Translations under genes and position numbers: made by a program
Shown here: one piece after another, positions 1 to 10,242 of the stretch
Layout of the letters: every line of letters begins with the position of its first letter
Numbering within the stretch: position 1 is the stretch's first letter
Assembly (NCBI GenBank): GCA_965261105.1
Contig: CBDHCM010000006.1
Span: 3,410,001 to 3,474,000 of the forward strand
Length of the DNA: 64,000 nt
Source: Aldehydirespirator sp965261105
Lineage (GTDB): Bacteria > Actinomycetota > Acidimicrobiia > Acidimicrobiales > Aldehydirespiratoraceae
Reading direction: 5' to 3'
Notes under the pieces: model-generated
Told to the model about the DNA's origin: nothing
What the model saw: the letters and a program-made list of their open reading frames with translations, nothing else
Databases searched by the model: none

Positions 1-168
1 GCGAAGCTCGACTGCTGGTACCGCGGCCAGCAGGTCCCTCAGTCGCTGGTCGGCCAGCCTGGGGATGTAGGCGGGCTCAGGGCCCGCAGCCAGACGCTCG
101 CCCAGTGTGCGGCCGAGCCGGTCGCCGCCGTCCGCACCGTCCTGCCATCCGGCCGATGCGCTGTCCAT
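1..168 (-). CDS. N-terminal part of an unknown protein, possibly an AAA_14/DUF4143 ATPase; cut by window edge
   Basis: A minus-strand frame is open from an ATG at 168 to the left edge (56 codons, no stop). It contains RLADQRLRDLLAAVPAVEL, which resembles the stretch just before the P-loop in AAA_14/DUF4143 ATPases, but the P-loop itself would lie outside the window. An AGGAAG stretch lies about 14 bases upstream of the ATG, which is far for a ribosome site. Function is a guess; only the open frame and actinobacterial codon use are directly seen. Confidence 0.35.
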   Translation of the reverse strand, partial: MDSASAGWQDGADGGDRLGRTLGERLAAGPEPAYIPRLADQRLRDLLAAVPAVELR

Positions 169-240
169 CTGGTCCACACAGGCTTCCTATCCGATTTTCC
201 GGCTACTCCCTGTTCAGTCTTGGATTTGCTTCCCATCCTC

Positions 241-360
241 TGGCCGTTCATGTACACCCTGCTCAACGGCCTCGAGGACGCCGACACCACCATCGGCCTG
301 GAGTCGATGTGCGTGGGCGGCGGCCAAGGCATGGCCATGATCGTCGAACGCCTCAACTGA
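241..360 (+). pseudogene. 3' relic of an acetyl-CoA acetyltransferase (thiolase)
   Basis: The frame ending in TGA at 358-360 reads TLLNGLEDADTTIGLESMCV followed by GGGQGMAMIVERLN. That is the conserved C-terminus of thiolases, including the catalytic-Cys motif C-x-G-G-G-x-G. Only about 37 codons match. Upstream (about 181-240) the frame becomes unrelated, less GC-rich sequence with no start, so this is a leftover 3' end cut by a rearrangement at the border of the defence island. Confidence 0.6.
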
Positions 361-566
361 ACCTTTCTGAACAGCGCTGCGGCCGGCCTGGGCAACTCTG
401 GCCGGGCTAGCTCCGGCCGTCCATGATGCCGGACGTTGACTAGTCTGCGCGCCGTGAGCGAGCCATCGATGCCAGCTGAATCGGTGCCGACGGGTGCGCA
501 GGACCTCCTCCAGTCGGTCCGTCGGCTGGCCTGCCCCGTCGAAGCGACAGCCTCAGCGGAGGCGCG

Positions 567-2585
567 ATGAGCGGCAGGGCGATCAAGAACCACGCCGGGT
601 TCATATGGTCGGTGGCGGACCTGTTGCGGGGGGTGTACAAGCAGTCGGAGTACGGGCGGGTGATCCTGCCGTTGACGGTGCTGCGCCGCTTGGACTGCGT
701 GCTGGAGCCGACCAAGGCCGAGGTGCTGGAGACCATGGCGGATCTGCCGGAGACGCTGCGCAACCGCGAGCCGCTGCTGCAGCAGGTGGCCGGACAGCCG
801 TTCGTGAACATGTCCCGGCATACGTTCCACACGCTGCTGGGCGATCACGACAACGTGGCCGGGAACCTGCGCAACTACATCGCGGGGTTTTCGGAGTCGG
901 CGCGCGACATCGTGGACAAGTTCAACTTCGACGTGCAGATCGACCGCCTCGACGACCACAACCTGCTGTATCTGGTGGTGTCGAAGTTCGCGGAGATCGA
1001 CTTGAGCCCTGCCGTGGTGTCGAGCCTGGAGATGGGGTATCTCTATGAGGAGCTGATCCGCAAGTTCTCGGAGCTGTCCAATGAGACCGCGGGCGAGCAC
1101 TTCACGCCCCGCGAGGTGATCCGGCTGATGGTGAACCTGCTGTTCGCCGACGACGACAGGCTGCTGACCCGGCCGGGCGTGGTGAAGACGCTGCTGGATC
1201 CGGCGTGCGGCACTGGCGGGATGCTGTCGGTTGCTGAGGACTATTTGCGCGAGCTGAACCCGCAGGCCCGGCTGCTGGTGTTCGGCCAGGAGGTGAACGC
1301 CGAGACGTATGCCACCTGCCGCGCCGACATGCTGATCAAGGGCGCCGACGCCGACAACATCCGATTCGGCAACAGCTTCGACGACGACCAGCATCAGGGT
1401 CAGCGCTTCGACTACCTGCTGGCCAACCCTCCGTTCGGGGTGGAGTGGAAGATGGTGGCCGACACGATCCGCGACGAGCACGCCGCCCAGGGCTTCGCGG
1501 GCCGTTTCGGGGCCGGGCTGCCCCGCATCAACGACGGCAGCTTCTTGTTCTTGCAGCACATGATCTCGAAGATGAGGCGCCCCGACGAGGGAGGCGCCCG
1601 GCTGGCGATCGTGTTCAACGGGTCGCCGCTGTTCACCGGCGCCGCCGGCTCGGGCGAGTCGGAGATCCGCCGCTGGATCATCGAGAGCGACATGCTCGAA
1701 GCGGTCGTCGCGCTGCCCGACCAGTTGTTCTACAACACCGGCATCTCCACCTACTTCTGGGTGGTCACCAACCGCAAGGCGCCCCGCCGCCGGGGCAAGG
1801 TGCAACTCATCGACGCCCGCGACAGCTTCACCAAGACGCGCAAAAGCCTCGGCCAAAAGCGCAAGGAGATCTCCTCCGAGCAGATCGCCGACATCACCCG
1901 CCTCTACGGAGCCTTCGAAGAGGGCTCCCGGGTCAAGATCTTCCCCAACGAGTCGTTCGGGTTCCTGCGCATCACCGTGGAGCGGCCCCTGCAACTGCGC
2001 TGGGAGATCACCGACGACACCCTCGCCGCCGTCGAGGCCGACAAGAAGGTCGCCAAGCTCGACCATCCGCGGCGCGACGCGCTGCTCGAAGCACTCAGGA
2101 ACCGCCAAAGAAGCCAGTACGCCACCGAGAAGTCAGCCAAGGCAGCCGTGCAGGAAGCCCTCGCATCAACAGACGCCGACACGCCCGCCACCCTCGTCAA
2201 GGCTGTAACCGACGCCCTGGCAGTGCGAGACTCTGAGGCCCCCGTCATCACCGACCGCTCAGGCAACCCCAAACCCGACCCGGACCTGCGAGATAACGAA
2301 AACGTCCCGCTGCCCAAGATGAGCGTCGCCTACGAGCCCGACCCGACCGCCCGACTCGAAACCATCGAGTACCGCACCGCCGTCGGCGACTACCTCGAAA
2401 CCGAGGTCCACCCCTACGTCCCCGACGCCTGGCACGACCCCGACAAGACCAAGATCGGCTACGAGATCCCCCTAACCCGCCACTTCTATACCTACACCCC
2501 ACCCCGCCCCCTCCACGAGATCGACGCTGAAATCATGGAACTAGAGGCGGAGATACAAGTCCTTCTTCCTGAGGTGATGAGTTGA
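567..2585 (+). CDS. hsdM: Type I restriction-modification DNA methyltransferase subunit
   Basis: HsdM (672 aa) transfers a methyl group from S-adenosylmethionine to adenine N6 as part of the M2S trimethylase and the R2M2S restriction complex. The N-terminal helical domain includes FIWSVADLLRG and VILPLTVLRRLD, typical of HsdM. The AdoMet motif DPACGTGG is at residues 211-218 and the catalytic NPPF at 287-290, so both are intact. GGAGG sits directly before the ATG at 567. The stop overlaps the hsdS start, giving translational coupling. A long minus-strand frame over the same bases is only a shadow of GC-rich codons. The length is usual for the family and there is no sign of damage. Confidence 0.95.
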   Translation: MSGRAIKNHAGFIWSVADLLRGVYKQSEYGRVILPLTVLRRLDCVLEPTKAEVLETMADLPETLRNREPLLQQVAGQPFVNMSRHTFHTLLGDHDNVAGNLRNYIAGFSESARDIVDKFNFDVQIDRLDDHNLLYLVVSKFAEIDLSPAVVSSLEMGYLYEELIRKFSELSNETAGEHFTPREVIRLMVNLLFADDDRLLTRPGVVKTLLDPACGTGGMLSVAEDYLRELNPQARLLVFGQEVNAETYATCRADMLIKGADADNIRFGNSFDDDQHQGQRFDYLLANPPFGVEWKMVADTIRDEHAAQGFAGRFGAGLPRINDGSFLFLQHMISKMRRPDEGGARLAIVFNGSPLFTGAAGSGESEIRRWIIESDMLEAVVALPDQLFYNTGISTYFWVVTNRKAPRRRGKVQLIDARDSFTKTRKSLGQKRKEISSEQIADITRLYGAFEEGSRVKIFPNESFGFLRITVERPLQLRWEITDDTLAAVEADKKVAKLDHPRRDALLEALRNRQRSQYATEKSAKAAVQEALASTDADTPATLVKAVTDALAVRDSEAPVITDRSGNPKPDPDLRDNENVPLPKMSVAYEPDPTARLETIEYRTAVGDYLETEVHPYVPDAWHDPDKTKIGYEIPLTRHFYTYTPPRPLHEIDAEIMELEAEIQVLLPEVMS

Positions 2586-3742
2586 CTTGGCCGCTTGTAC
2601 AGCTTCGTCATGTTGCCAGACTTAGGTACGGTTCTTCATTGCCAGTAGACGGCAGGGAAGATGGAGATATCGCGGTGTATGGATCTAATGGTCCGGTCGG
2701 GATACACAACTCGTCCAATACTCGATCACCTGTGATTGTTGTAGGACGAAAGGGTTCTCACGGAAAGGTCCAATATAGTTCAAGTCCTGTTTTTGCGATA
2801 GACACTACATACTACGTCGATCCCACGTGTACATCTTCTGACATAAGATGGCTCTACTACGTCCTATCCATCATTAGACTCGACCTTCTTGGGCACGATG
2901 TGGGAGTACCGGGGCTTAACCGCGATCAAGCATACTCTCAACTTATTCCTCTACCACCTAACAAGGTACACCGGATCATCGCAGACTACCTCGACATCGA
3001 AACCGCACGAATCGACGCCCTCATCTCCACCAAGCGTCGTCTATCAGATTTACTTGAGTCACGTCTCATAGCTCTTGCTGAGAATGCAGTCACAGCGTGT
3101 GACGGCATTAAGGCAACGGGCATCCCATCGCTAACCGCGATTCCGTCTACATGGCGAGCACTACGAAACAAAATATTCATTCGCGAGGTCAACCGCAGAT
3201 CAGTCGACGGGAACGACGAGATGTTGTCGGTGTCGCACATTACAGGGGTGACACCGAGGTCTGAGAAGACTGTCTACATGTTCGAAGCCGAGTCGACTGT
3301 GGGATACAAGTTGGTCCGACCCGGAGATCTTGTCATAAACACCATGTGGGCTTGGATGGGTGCGGCAGGAGTCTCAGATGTCCATGGGATTGTCAGTCCT
3401 GCATACGGCGTGTACGAATTCGACAATAGTATGATGCTGCCCGAGTTCTTTGACATCCTGGTTCGAACTCCGGCGTACATTGCTGAGATGACCCGGTTCA
3501 GTCGGGGTGTCACAAGTTCTCGCCTGCGTCTGTACCCTGACGAGTTCCTCAGATTGTCGTCCCCGGTGCCCCCGATGAAGACTCAGCGAGCGATAGTCGA
3601 TCGATATGCCCATCATCAATCGACGGCCAGTCAAGCCCGCGAAAGCATCTCTGACCAGATTCAGCTCCTCCAAAAGCGACGGCAGGCCTTAGTCACTGCA
3701 GTCGTGACCGGTGAGATGCCGGTTCCAGGGGTTACGGTGTGA
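2582..3742 (+). CDS. hsdS: Type I restriction-modification specificity subunit
   Basis: HsdS (386 aa) holds two target-recognition domains that read the two halves of a split DNA target, joined by conserved helices. The frame starts with TTG at 2582, overlapping the hsdM stop by four bases (TTGA). Central conserved-region residues ADYLDIETARIDALI and the C-terminal QKRRQALVTAVVTGEMPVP are the usual helical spacers. The recognition domains have clearly lower GC than hsdM, as expected for a module that is swapped between strains. Both halves look complete. The target sequence cannot be read from the protein by eye. The matching hsdR lies about 10 kb downstream, beyond a block of unrelated defence genes. 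Confidence 0.93.
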   Translation: MTWPLVQLRHVARLRYGSSLPVDGREDGDIAVYGSNGPVGIHNSSNTRSPVIVVGRKGSHGKVQYSSSPVFAIDTTYYVDPTCTSSDIRWLYYVLSIIRLDLLGHDVGVPGLNRDQAYSQLIPLPPNKVHRIIADYLDIETARIDALISTKRRLSDLLESRLIALAENAVTACDGIKATGIPSLTAIPSTWRALRNKIFIREVNRRSVDGNDEMLSVSHITGVTPRSEKTVYMFEAESTVGYKLVRPGDLVINTMWAWMGAAGVSDVHGIVSPAYGVYEFDNSMMLPEFFDILVRTPAYIAEMTRFSRGVTSSRLRLYPDEFLRLSSPVPPMKTQRAIVDRYAHHQSTASQARESISDQIQLLQKRRQALVTAVVTGEMPVPGVTV

Positions 3743-3817
3743 CTACAGCTTCGAAAGCAGCATGCGCGCAGCACACGCAGATCGAGCCGCCGAGCGAACG
3801 GCGAGTAGGCACTCTGC

Positions 3818-5515
3818 TTGAACCGTGTGCAGGCGGAAGGAGTGTCGTTGAGCCTTCCTGATATTGACTTTCGGCGCATTCGGCCGTTCGGGCCATCCGC
3901 GTCACGCGCAGCTGGGTTCGAGGAGCTTGCATGCACTCTGATCGAGCGTTCCCCAAGATGGCCAGCAGGCGCAAGCTTCGCACGATTCGGGGATCCGGAC
4001 GGTGGCCGAGAAGGCAGAGCTGCCTTGAGCGACGGCAGAGTGATCGCGTGGCAGGTCAAGTATCTATTCTGCTTCGACTCATCGGCCGCGAACCAAGTGG
4101 AGCGGTCACTGAAACGGGCACTCGACACCGAACCTGCGCTATGTCACTACTTGGTCGTGTTCCCGATCGATCTTCCGGCTGGTGACGCCGATCAACGCAA
4201 ATCGGCACGTACTCGTTGGACGGCCAAGGTTGAAGAATGGAAAGAGATAGCGAAAAAATCGGGGAAGGCGGTTGAGTTCGAATTCGTTGGCCAGCACCAA
4301 CTCTTGGAAGCCCTGCTTGACTCGGCGGGAGCGGGCTTGGTTCGCTACTGGTTTGACGAGTCGTTCATGGACAACGACTGGTTTCGGCACCGGATAGCAA
4401 CTGCCGTTGCGAAGGCCGGTGGACGCTACTCACCGAAGTTGCATACAGAAGTGGAGGCGGTGCGCGCCCTAGAGGGGGTGGGCAGGACGAGGGACTTCGA
4501 GACATCGTGGCGCAAGGCACTTGCCGGTCTGCGCGAGTGCCGGCGGTTCCCTTGGCGGGCGCCGGAGGGTGCCTCCGGGAAGATCTCGGATGCTCTTGTC
4601 GCGTGCGAGAAGAGTCTCGACGAGGTTGACACAGCCATCGGTTCGGTTGTCTCGTCGGTCGATGGGTTCGGAGACCTTGCGACGCCGGACGATCAGATTC
4701 TGGACGCCCGTCAGGAACTCTCGAAGTTGCTCATCTTGCTGCGCACCGACTACCCGCGACAGACCGGCCACTACATGGAGCCAGTGGAAACGCTGCACTT
4801 CGAAGCGCGACGGGCAATTGGGGCTCTTGCCATGTTGCTGGACCTGGCGGGCTCGGTGGCGACCCGAGCGGCGCGCTCGCGCGAGGTGCTGATCGAGGGC
4901 AAGGCGGGCACTGGAAAGACGCATCTCCTGTGCGATGTCGCCGAGAAACGGGTGGAGTCCGGGCTTCCCACGGTTCTGGTCATGGGCCAGGACTTCGACC
5001 GGCGGGCGCCACGCAATCAAATCCCCAAGCTCACTTCCTTCGATGGGTCTGTCGAGGAAGAGGTGGCCGCGCTGGCCGCGGCTTCTGAGGCGGCGGGAGC
5101 CGTGGGATTGCTCATGATCGACGCTCTGAACGAGAGCGAGCGACCTGAGCACTGGAATGACGAGTTGAGGGTGCTCCAGCAAGTCGCAGCCCGCCACGAT
5201 CAAGTCGCGCTAGTGATCAGCTGCCGAACGGACTTCTTGCCAGATGTCGTAGGCGAGACATCCATGCCGACAATGACACACGAGGGGTTCGGCGAAGCTA
5301 CAGATGCGGCGGTCAGGCGGTTTGCGCAGGAATACGGCCTTGAGACTGTGAGCTTTCCGGCGCTCAATCCCGAGTTCTCCAATCCCCTGTTCTTGAAACT
5401 CGCCTGTGAGGCATTGAAGACCCTCGGGCACGATCGATTCCCGTTGGGCTCGGCGGGGCTCACGGCTGTGTGCGATGCCTTCCTGGAGGCGGTTAACCGG
5501 CTCTTCGCGTTTTAG
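3818..5515 (+). pseudogene. 5' part of an Avs-like antiviral STAND NTPase, cut by an insertion sequence
   Basis: The 565-codon frame has a nuclease-like N-terminal domain: a GDPDGGREG stretch followed by IAWQVKY fits the D...QxK active site of a PD-(D/E)xK fold. It then has a P-loop GKAGTGKT at residues 361-368 and a Walker B LLMIDALNES (Asp about 435). A nuclease followed by a P-loop NTPase and a long C-terminal sensor is the plan of Avs (AVAST) anti-phage proteins; the family assignment is inference. The last codons (RLFAF) and the stop come from the insertion sequence that starts at 5499. Real host sequence ends at 5498. The other half resumes at 6921 in the same frame. Start choice is uncertain; the TTG at 3818 is the first in-frame start. 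Confidence 0.75.
5491..5498. repeat. Left copy of the 8-bp target-site duplication of the ISL3-type element
   Basis: GGTTAACC directly precedes the IS end GGCTCTTCGCG. The identical 8 bases follow the other IS end at 6913-6920. Eight-base duplications are typical of ISL3-family transposition. The target is itself a palindrome. Confidence 0.9.
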
Positions 5516-6912
5516 GTCGGAGTGAGGGTTTCGAGCAGTGCCCAGTTGGGTTTGCCGGCGTAGAGCAGGGCTCGGATTCTGTAGTTGTCGAAGTTGGTGA
5601 ACCCGAAGGCGGCGCGTTTGACGCGTTTGATGAGGTTGTTGGCTGCCTCGGTGGGTGCGTTGGTGACTCGGGCGGCGTGCCAGTTGGAGATCTGTGTGCG
5701 CCAGGTGGCGATGGTGCGCCCGAGCCGGTTGATCTCTGCGGGCATGCCCGGTTCTTGGAGGTCGGCGGCGAGCTGGTTCACGGTGGCGGCGCCGACTTCG
5801 GCGTCGGCGATGTCGTAGATGGCTCTGAGGGTCTCTTTGGCGTGCCAGGCGTCTCGGACCTCGCCGTAGGGGTCGCCGGCGTCGAGCAGGCCCCGCAGCC
5901 GGGTGTGTCCGTTCTCGGTGATGTTCTCCGACGCCGACACGAGCAGCTTGCGGGCCCGGTACAGCGGGTCGTCTTTGCGGCCGCGGTGTCCCAGCGTCTG
6001 GTTCTGGACCCGCCGTCGCACTTCGTCGAGGGCGTCGTTGCCCAACCCCACGACGTGGAACGGGTCCGCGACCTGTCGGGCTTTGGGCACCGCGGCGTTG
6101 AACGCGGCCCGGTAGGGGCCCGAGAGGTCCAGCACCGCCCAGCGGACGCCCTCGCGCCACTCTCGGCGCCGGCGCAGCAGCCAGCGTGTGGGCGCTCGGG
6201 CGCTGCGGCCTGGGACTATGTCCAGCAACTGGCCCCGGCCGACGTCGACGATGCTGGTGCCCCAGGTCTTGGCCCGGAACCGGCCCCGCCGCCAGAACAG
6301 GGTCTCGTCGAGGCCCAGCGCCTCGACGTCTGAGATCCTGGCGGTGTCGGCTGCCAGCAGCGCCTCGCCCCAGCGCTTGACCGCCGCGTTCACGGTGTGC
6401 CACACACAGCCCAACTCGCCGGCGACGTCTTTGAGCGGCCGGCCCCGGCCGGCCTGGCGTGTCGCCCACCGCGCCGCGCGCGACGTCAGAAGCGCCCGCG
6501 GCGGCGCGATCTCCGCCGCCTGCTCAGTGACCGTGCCCGCCCCACAGCCATCGCGAGGGCAGCGCCACCGCCGCTTGTGCCACACCAGCCTGCAAGGCCT
6601 GCCGAACGCGCAGAGGTCCACCAGCACCACCGCCCGCTCACCGTCGGACCACACCGGCCCGCCGCAGTCCCCACAGGCCGGTCTCGGCACCCGACAGCGC
6701 ACATGCACCCCCAGCGGCTCACCCTCCTCGTCGTCGACGCCGAGCACCTCCACATCGCCCAATCCCACCACCAGCTCGCACATGCGCGTAGGGTCGTACT
6801 CCACAGGGATCCTCCATGGCTCGGCAGCCTTAACAGCGCCGATTCTGGGGGATCCCTCGCGTTCAGACGCGGACCCCCACGCCACTCACTCCGACCTCAT
6901 TCGCGAAGAGCC
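5499..6912 (-). mobile_element. ISL3-family insertion sequence, 1414 bp, complete
   Basis: The ends are imperfect inverted repeats of about 28 bp starting GGCTCTTCGCG, the usual ISL3-family terminus, and they are flanked by a perfect 8-bp duplication. It contains one transposase gene on the minus strand that fills nearly the whole element. Removing the element plus one duplication copy (1422 bp) restores an open frame across the host gene, so the insertion is simple and probably recent. Confidence 0.92.
5512..6885 (-). CDS. ISL3-family transposase
   Basis: DDE transposase (457 aa from the first start). An N-terminal zinc-binding region is visible as paired cysteines (CGDCGG and CPRDGC). Catalytic residues fit D in GLDET, D in VLDLSGPYR and E in NAPTEAANN, followed by the family-typical KRVKRAAFGFTNFDNYRIR tail. 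A shorter start (ATG at 6783, MCELVVGLGDVEVLGV) matches the usual ISL3 N-terminus better than the first start. No frameshift or stop is seen, so the enzyme is probably active. It is transcribed opposite to the host gene it interrupts. Confidence 0.93.
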   Translation of the reverse strand: MAWGSASEREGSPRIGAVKAAEPWRIPVEYDPTRMCELVVGLGDVEVLGVDDEEGEPLGVHVRCRVPRPACGDCGGPVWSDGERAVVLVDLCAFGRPCRLVWHKRRWRCPRDGCGAGTVTEQAAEIAPPRALLTSRAARWATRQAGRGRPLKDVAGELGCVWHTVNAAVKRWGEALLAADTARISDVEALGLDETLFWRRGRFRAKTWGTSIVDVGRGQLLDIVPGRSARAPTRWLLRRRREWREGVRWAVLDLSGPYRAAFNAAVPKARQVADPFHVVGLGNDALDEVRRRVQNQTLGHRGRKDDPLYRARKLLVSASENITENGHTRLRGLLDAGDPYGEVRDAWHAKETLRAIYDIADAEVGAATVNQLAADLQEPGMPAEINRLGRTIATWRTQISNWHAARVTNAPTEAANNLIKRVKRAAFGFTNFDNYRIRALLYAGKPNWALLETLTPT

Positions 6913-6920
6913 GGTTAACC
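6913..6920. repeat. Right copy of the 8-bp target-site duplication
   Basis: GGTTAACC, identical to 5491-5498, directly after the right IS end. Host coding sequence continues from here in the same frame as the left half. Confidence 0.9.
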
Positions 6921-9430
6921 TCAGGCTCTCATCGCCCGGAAGATGCGACTACGACAGAGAGTCTCGTCTCGTGCAAGAGGCAGTACGCCGCTTGGCTGTC
7001 GAGTACTTAGATGACTCACTCCTTGAGCGAGAACAAGTGGAGCATCTTCTTGGTGAGCTCCTGCCAAGACGGAAGTGGTCCGAGTCGCTCCTGAAGGGTC
7101 TCCTCGATGAAGGAGTGCTGATCGCGACCTCTACTGGCATCGGATTCGGCTATCAGCGCCTCGGCGACCTCGCCCGAGCCTCTCTGCTATGTACGAACAG
7201 CGGCAATCAAGTCCAGGAATGGGTAGACGGACTTGGTAACAACCGATGGCGCTTCAGAGGCGTCCTCGAAGTGTTGGCCATCATGCTCCCCGAGACAAAG
7301 GGCGTTGAACTCATCGATCTACTCGACAACGACGACGCGTACACCCAGGACGAGAATCTTGATCTGTTCATCCAGAGCCTTGGGCTCCGAGCTGCGGATG
7401 CCGTGAGTGACCGGACGATACAGATCATTCGGCGACTGCTAGACGACGACTACATCCAAGGCGAGGTGTGTAATCAACTGGTGCGGCTCTCCTGCACACC
7501 GGGTCACCCTCTCAATTCGAGGTGGACCCACACCTGGCTCCTGTCGCAAGAACTAGCCCAACGCGACGCTCTGTGGTCCCTGTTCCTAATCGACCAAGCA
7601 CAGGACGCTTCGCCCGTCAGGCGACTTATTTCCTGGGCGCGGAACAGCAGCCGAGACGCAGGCACAGAAGTCAGGCAACTAGCCGGGCTGATGCTCGGAT
7701 GGATGCTGACTACCTCCGACAACCGTGTGAGAGACCAAGCCACCAATGCCCTCGTCGCTCTTCTCGAACCCGAGCCGCGTATAGCGCGAAACACCCTCGA
7801 GCAGTACTGCGACGTGAACGACCCCTACGTGATCGAGCGCCTTACTAGTGCTGCCTGCGGAATCGCGCTGCGCTCCACCGATCCAGAATCGCATCGCCAA
7901 CTGGCCACTGGCGTGGCGGAACTTCTTGGATCTGAGTGGCCTGCCCACCTGCTTACACGCGACTACGCCCATCGCGTATTCCAACATGCGTTGGCTTCCG
8001 GCTGGGTTCCGCCCGATGACATCGACCCGAACGGGCGTCCCTATGCCGGGCCTCCATACGAAACAGCGTTCCCGTCCCCGGCTCTGACTATCGACGAAAT
8101 CAAAGCCATGGCCGAGACATCGAACGGCGGCTACTCATCAATATGGTTCTCGCTCCAAGAGCACGGAGATTTTGGGAACTACGTCGTGTCGTCGACCCTG
8201 CGCGAGTTCGAGATCCAAGACGAAGAAGGACTGTTCAAGCTGGCGCAGCGGGCGATATTCGGCCGGGTTCTCGAGCTGGGTTGGCGTCCAGAAGTCTTCA
8301 AGGACGTCGACAACCGCCTGCATTCAGGGTCGAGAATGGACCACGCTGTCGAACGGATCGGCAAGAAGTACCAGTGGATCGCGTTCTACGAGTTGCTGGG
8401 GCAGCTCGCCGATCATCTTTTCATAGGAGAACGGTGGACCGAAGATCCGCCAGCCCCATATCGTCACGCCGAGCAGCTCGTCTATCGCAACATCGACCCG
8501 ACGATCATCACCCAAGAGTCCAAGACTGACGACGCCAGGCGAACACGAGTCTGGTTCTCGCCGCAACAAGCGACTTTCGACCCGAGTCAGACCGGGCAAC
8601 ACCCGAGCGACATCAGTGGGTTGCCCGACCCGCTGGATCTGATCGCGGTCCAAGACAACGACGGGCGACCTTGGCTCGCGCTTGAAACACTCCCAAGCTG
8701 GCCCGAGACTCTTCAGCCGGACGAAGAGGCACTCGGCCGGCGCAAGCTGCTTGTCTGGATGCAAATCCGCAGCTATCTGATCCCCATGGCCAGCCTTCCC
8801 GCCATGCGAGACTGGGCCGCGGACAAGGACTGGCATGGTGCCTGGATGCCCGAGTCAGCAGACATCCACAATGCGCTTCTCGCGTCCCACCCCGACGACC
8901 CTGCGTGGAAGCTGGCCTCCGGCGAGACCGAATGGTGGAGACCCGAACCGCGTAGACCACCGTACGAACTGTGGACCACAGCGGCCGGGTATTCGGGGAC
9001 GGGCAGCGATCGCGGCCAGCCCGCCCGAGAACAGGTTCATGGGCTCGTTCCCAGCAGACGTCTCTACGACCTGCTCGACCTTATCCGAGCGGACGACTTC
9101 GCATGGGCGAATCAGGAAGGCACCATCATCGTCAAGGACCCTTCCGTAACAGAAGGGAAGCCCTCCTCGCTGCTCGTGCGCCGTGAGGAGGCCTCGTCAC
9201 GCCTCGTATCTGAAGGTCTCACGGTCTTCTGGACTGCCCTCGGCGGCAAAGATCTCACAGGGGACTTCTCCGGCGGAGACGAGGATCAGCGATGGGTCTC
9301 GGCCAGTGCCGCCTATGCCCTTGACAGCGGAGAGGTGGTCCGCCTGGGCGCCACTGCCCGGCTCTGTGCACCTGGACCAAAGGAGACAGCAACGCTTCCC
9401 TGGGCGAATTCGCTGAAGGCACGCGGCTGA
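6921..9430 (+). pseudogene. 3' part of the Avs-like antiviral STAND NTPase
   Basis: Continues the gene broken at 5498. Joining the halves gives FLEAVN-LRLSSPG with no frame change and an ancestral protein of about 1396 residues. This half begins with the end of the NTPase module (winged-helix-like segment with RKWSESLLKGLLDEGVL, then ATSTGIGFGYQRLGDLAR). It continues as a long helical repeat-like sensor region and a C-terminal domain of no recognised family. No further stop or frameshift is present over more than 800 codons, so the gene was under selection until the insertion. It may still be made in part from an internal or IS-borne start, but it lacks the nuclease and P-loop. Confidence 0.72.
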
Positions 9431-9528
9431 TCCGCAAGCCAGCATCAGACCCCGAGTCACCGCCGACTTCAGCGCATGCCAGCATTACCGGGAAGCAGAC
9501 CCAGCTCACCCACCGGATTGCACGACGG

Positions 9529-9586
9529 GCGCATAGGCCCGGGAAGGGCCTGAGTCTCGGGCGCTTCGGCCCTCGGGACTATGCGT
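9529..9586. other. Long imperfect hairpin after the broken NTPase gene
   Basis: GCGCATAG at 9529-9536 pairs with CTATGCGT at 9579-9586. GC-rich inner arms around 9541-9575 add a smaller stem. It lies in the 233-bp non-coding gap between the NTPase gene and the Abi-like gene and could be a terminator, though no T-run follows. Nothing else is recognised in this gap. Confidence 0.35.
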
Positions 9587-9663
9587 GACACGCCTACATC
9601 GCGAGCCGCATCAGCGGCGCAGAAGGCCCCAATGCGTGACGGTCACGCCAGAATGGTTGCGTT

Positions 9664-10242
9664 GTGACCTTCTACGAGATCGAGGTTCCCGAGGAGCTTG
9701 ACGACGAGCATGTGCAAGCCATATCGGCACATGCTGCGCGTCTAGACGCCGCGCGGAAACGCGAGGACCTGTCCGAAATCGTCGGGTACTCCAAGGAACT
9801 CGCCGAGTCGATTGCTCGCGTTGTTCTTGTCGTCCGCGGGCGAGTAATGAGCGACAGCGTTGATTTTGGGTCGATCATCACAGAGGCGCACAGGGCGATC
9901 GAGCGACAACCCGGCGAGGGCCTGGCCGGATCACACGAAATCGTGAGAAGAACTGCTCAGTCGGCGAAGGGCCTCGTGACGGATCTGGGTCGGCTACGGA
10001 ATGAGGTCGGGACCGGTCACGGACGGGCCACTCTGCCCGACGTCGTCGAGGAACAGGCCCGGATTGCTGCTGATGCCACAGTCGTGTGGGCACGATGGAT
10101 TCTCGGACGCCTCCCCAGCTATCTGCTCGCAGATGTCCACGAGTTGATCAAGCATCTCGGTGGTGGCACCTTCTACAAGGGCGACTTGACAGCGCGCCTA
10201 GCAGCCGTGGATCTGGCGAGCCTGGCTCTAGGAGACTGTTGA
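9664..10242 (+). pseudogene. 5' part of an abortive-infection (Abi_C-like) protein gene, cut by a miniature element
   Basis: The frame from GTG 9664 encodes 192 residues. It contains LGRLRNEVGTGHGRA followed by a helix rich in Ala and Val, which matches the conserved core of the abortive-infection C-terminal domain (LRN...GxxHG). Proteins with this domain are linked to phage resistance, but the mechanism is mostly unknown. Host sequence ends at the CTAG at 10228-10231. The last residues (GDC) and the TGA are supplied by the 99-bp element. Removing 103 bp joins this frame to the one at 10335-10735, giving about 322 residues with no other defect. Confidence 0.72.

Noticed and set aside
39..2108. 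Long minus-strand open frame (689 codons) over hsdM
   Set aside because: Shadow of GC-rich codons in hsdM; low-complexity His/Gln/Arg-rich product and full overlap with an intact known gene.
5485..5530. IS inverted repeat extending outward to GGTTAACC
   Set aside because: GGTTAACC is palindromic, so the target duplication looks like part of the inverted repeat; ISL3 ends begin at GGCTCTTC.
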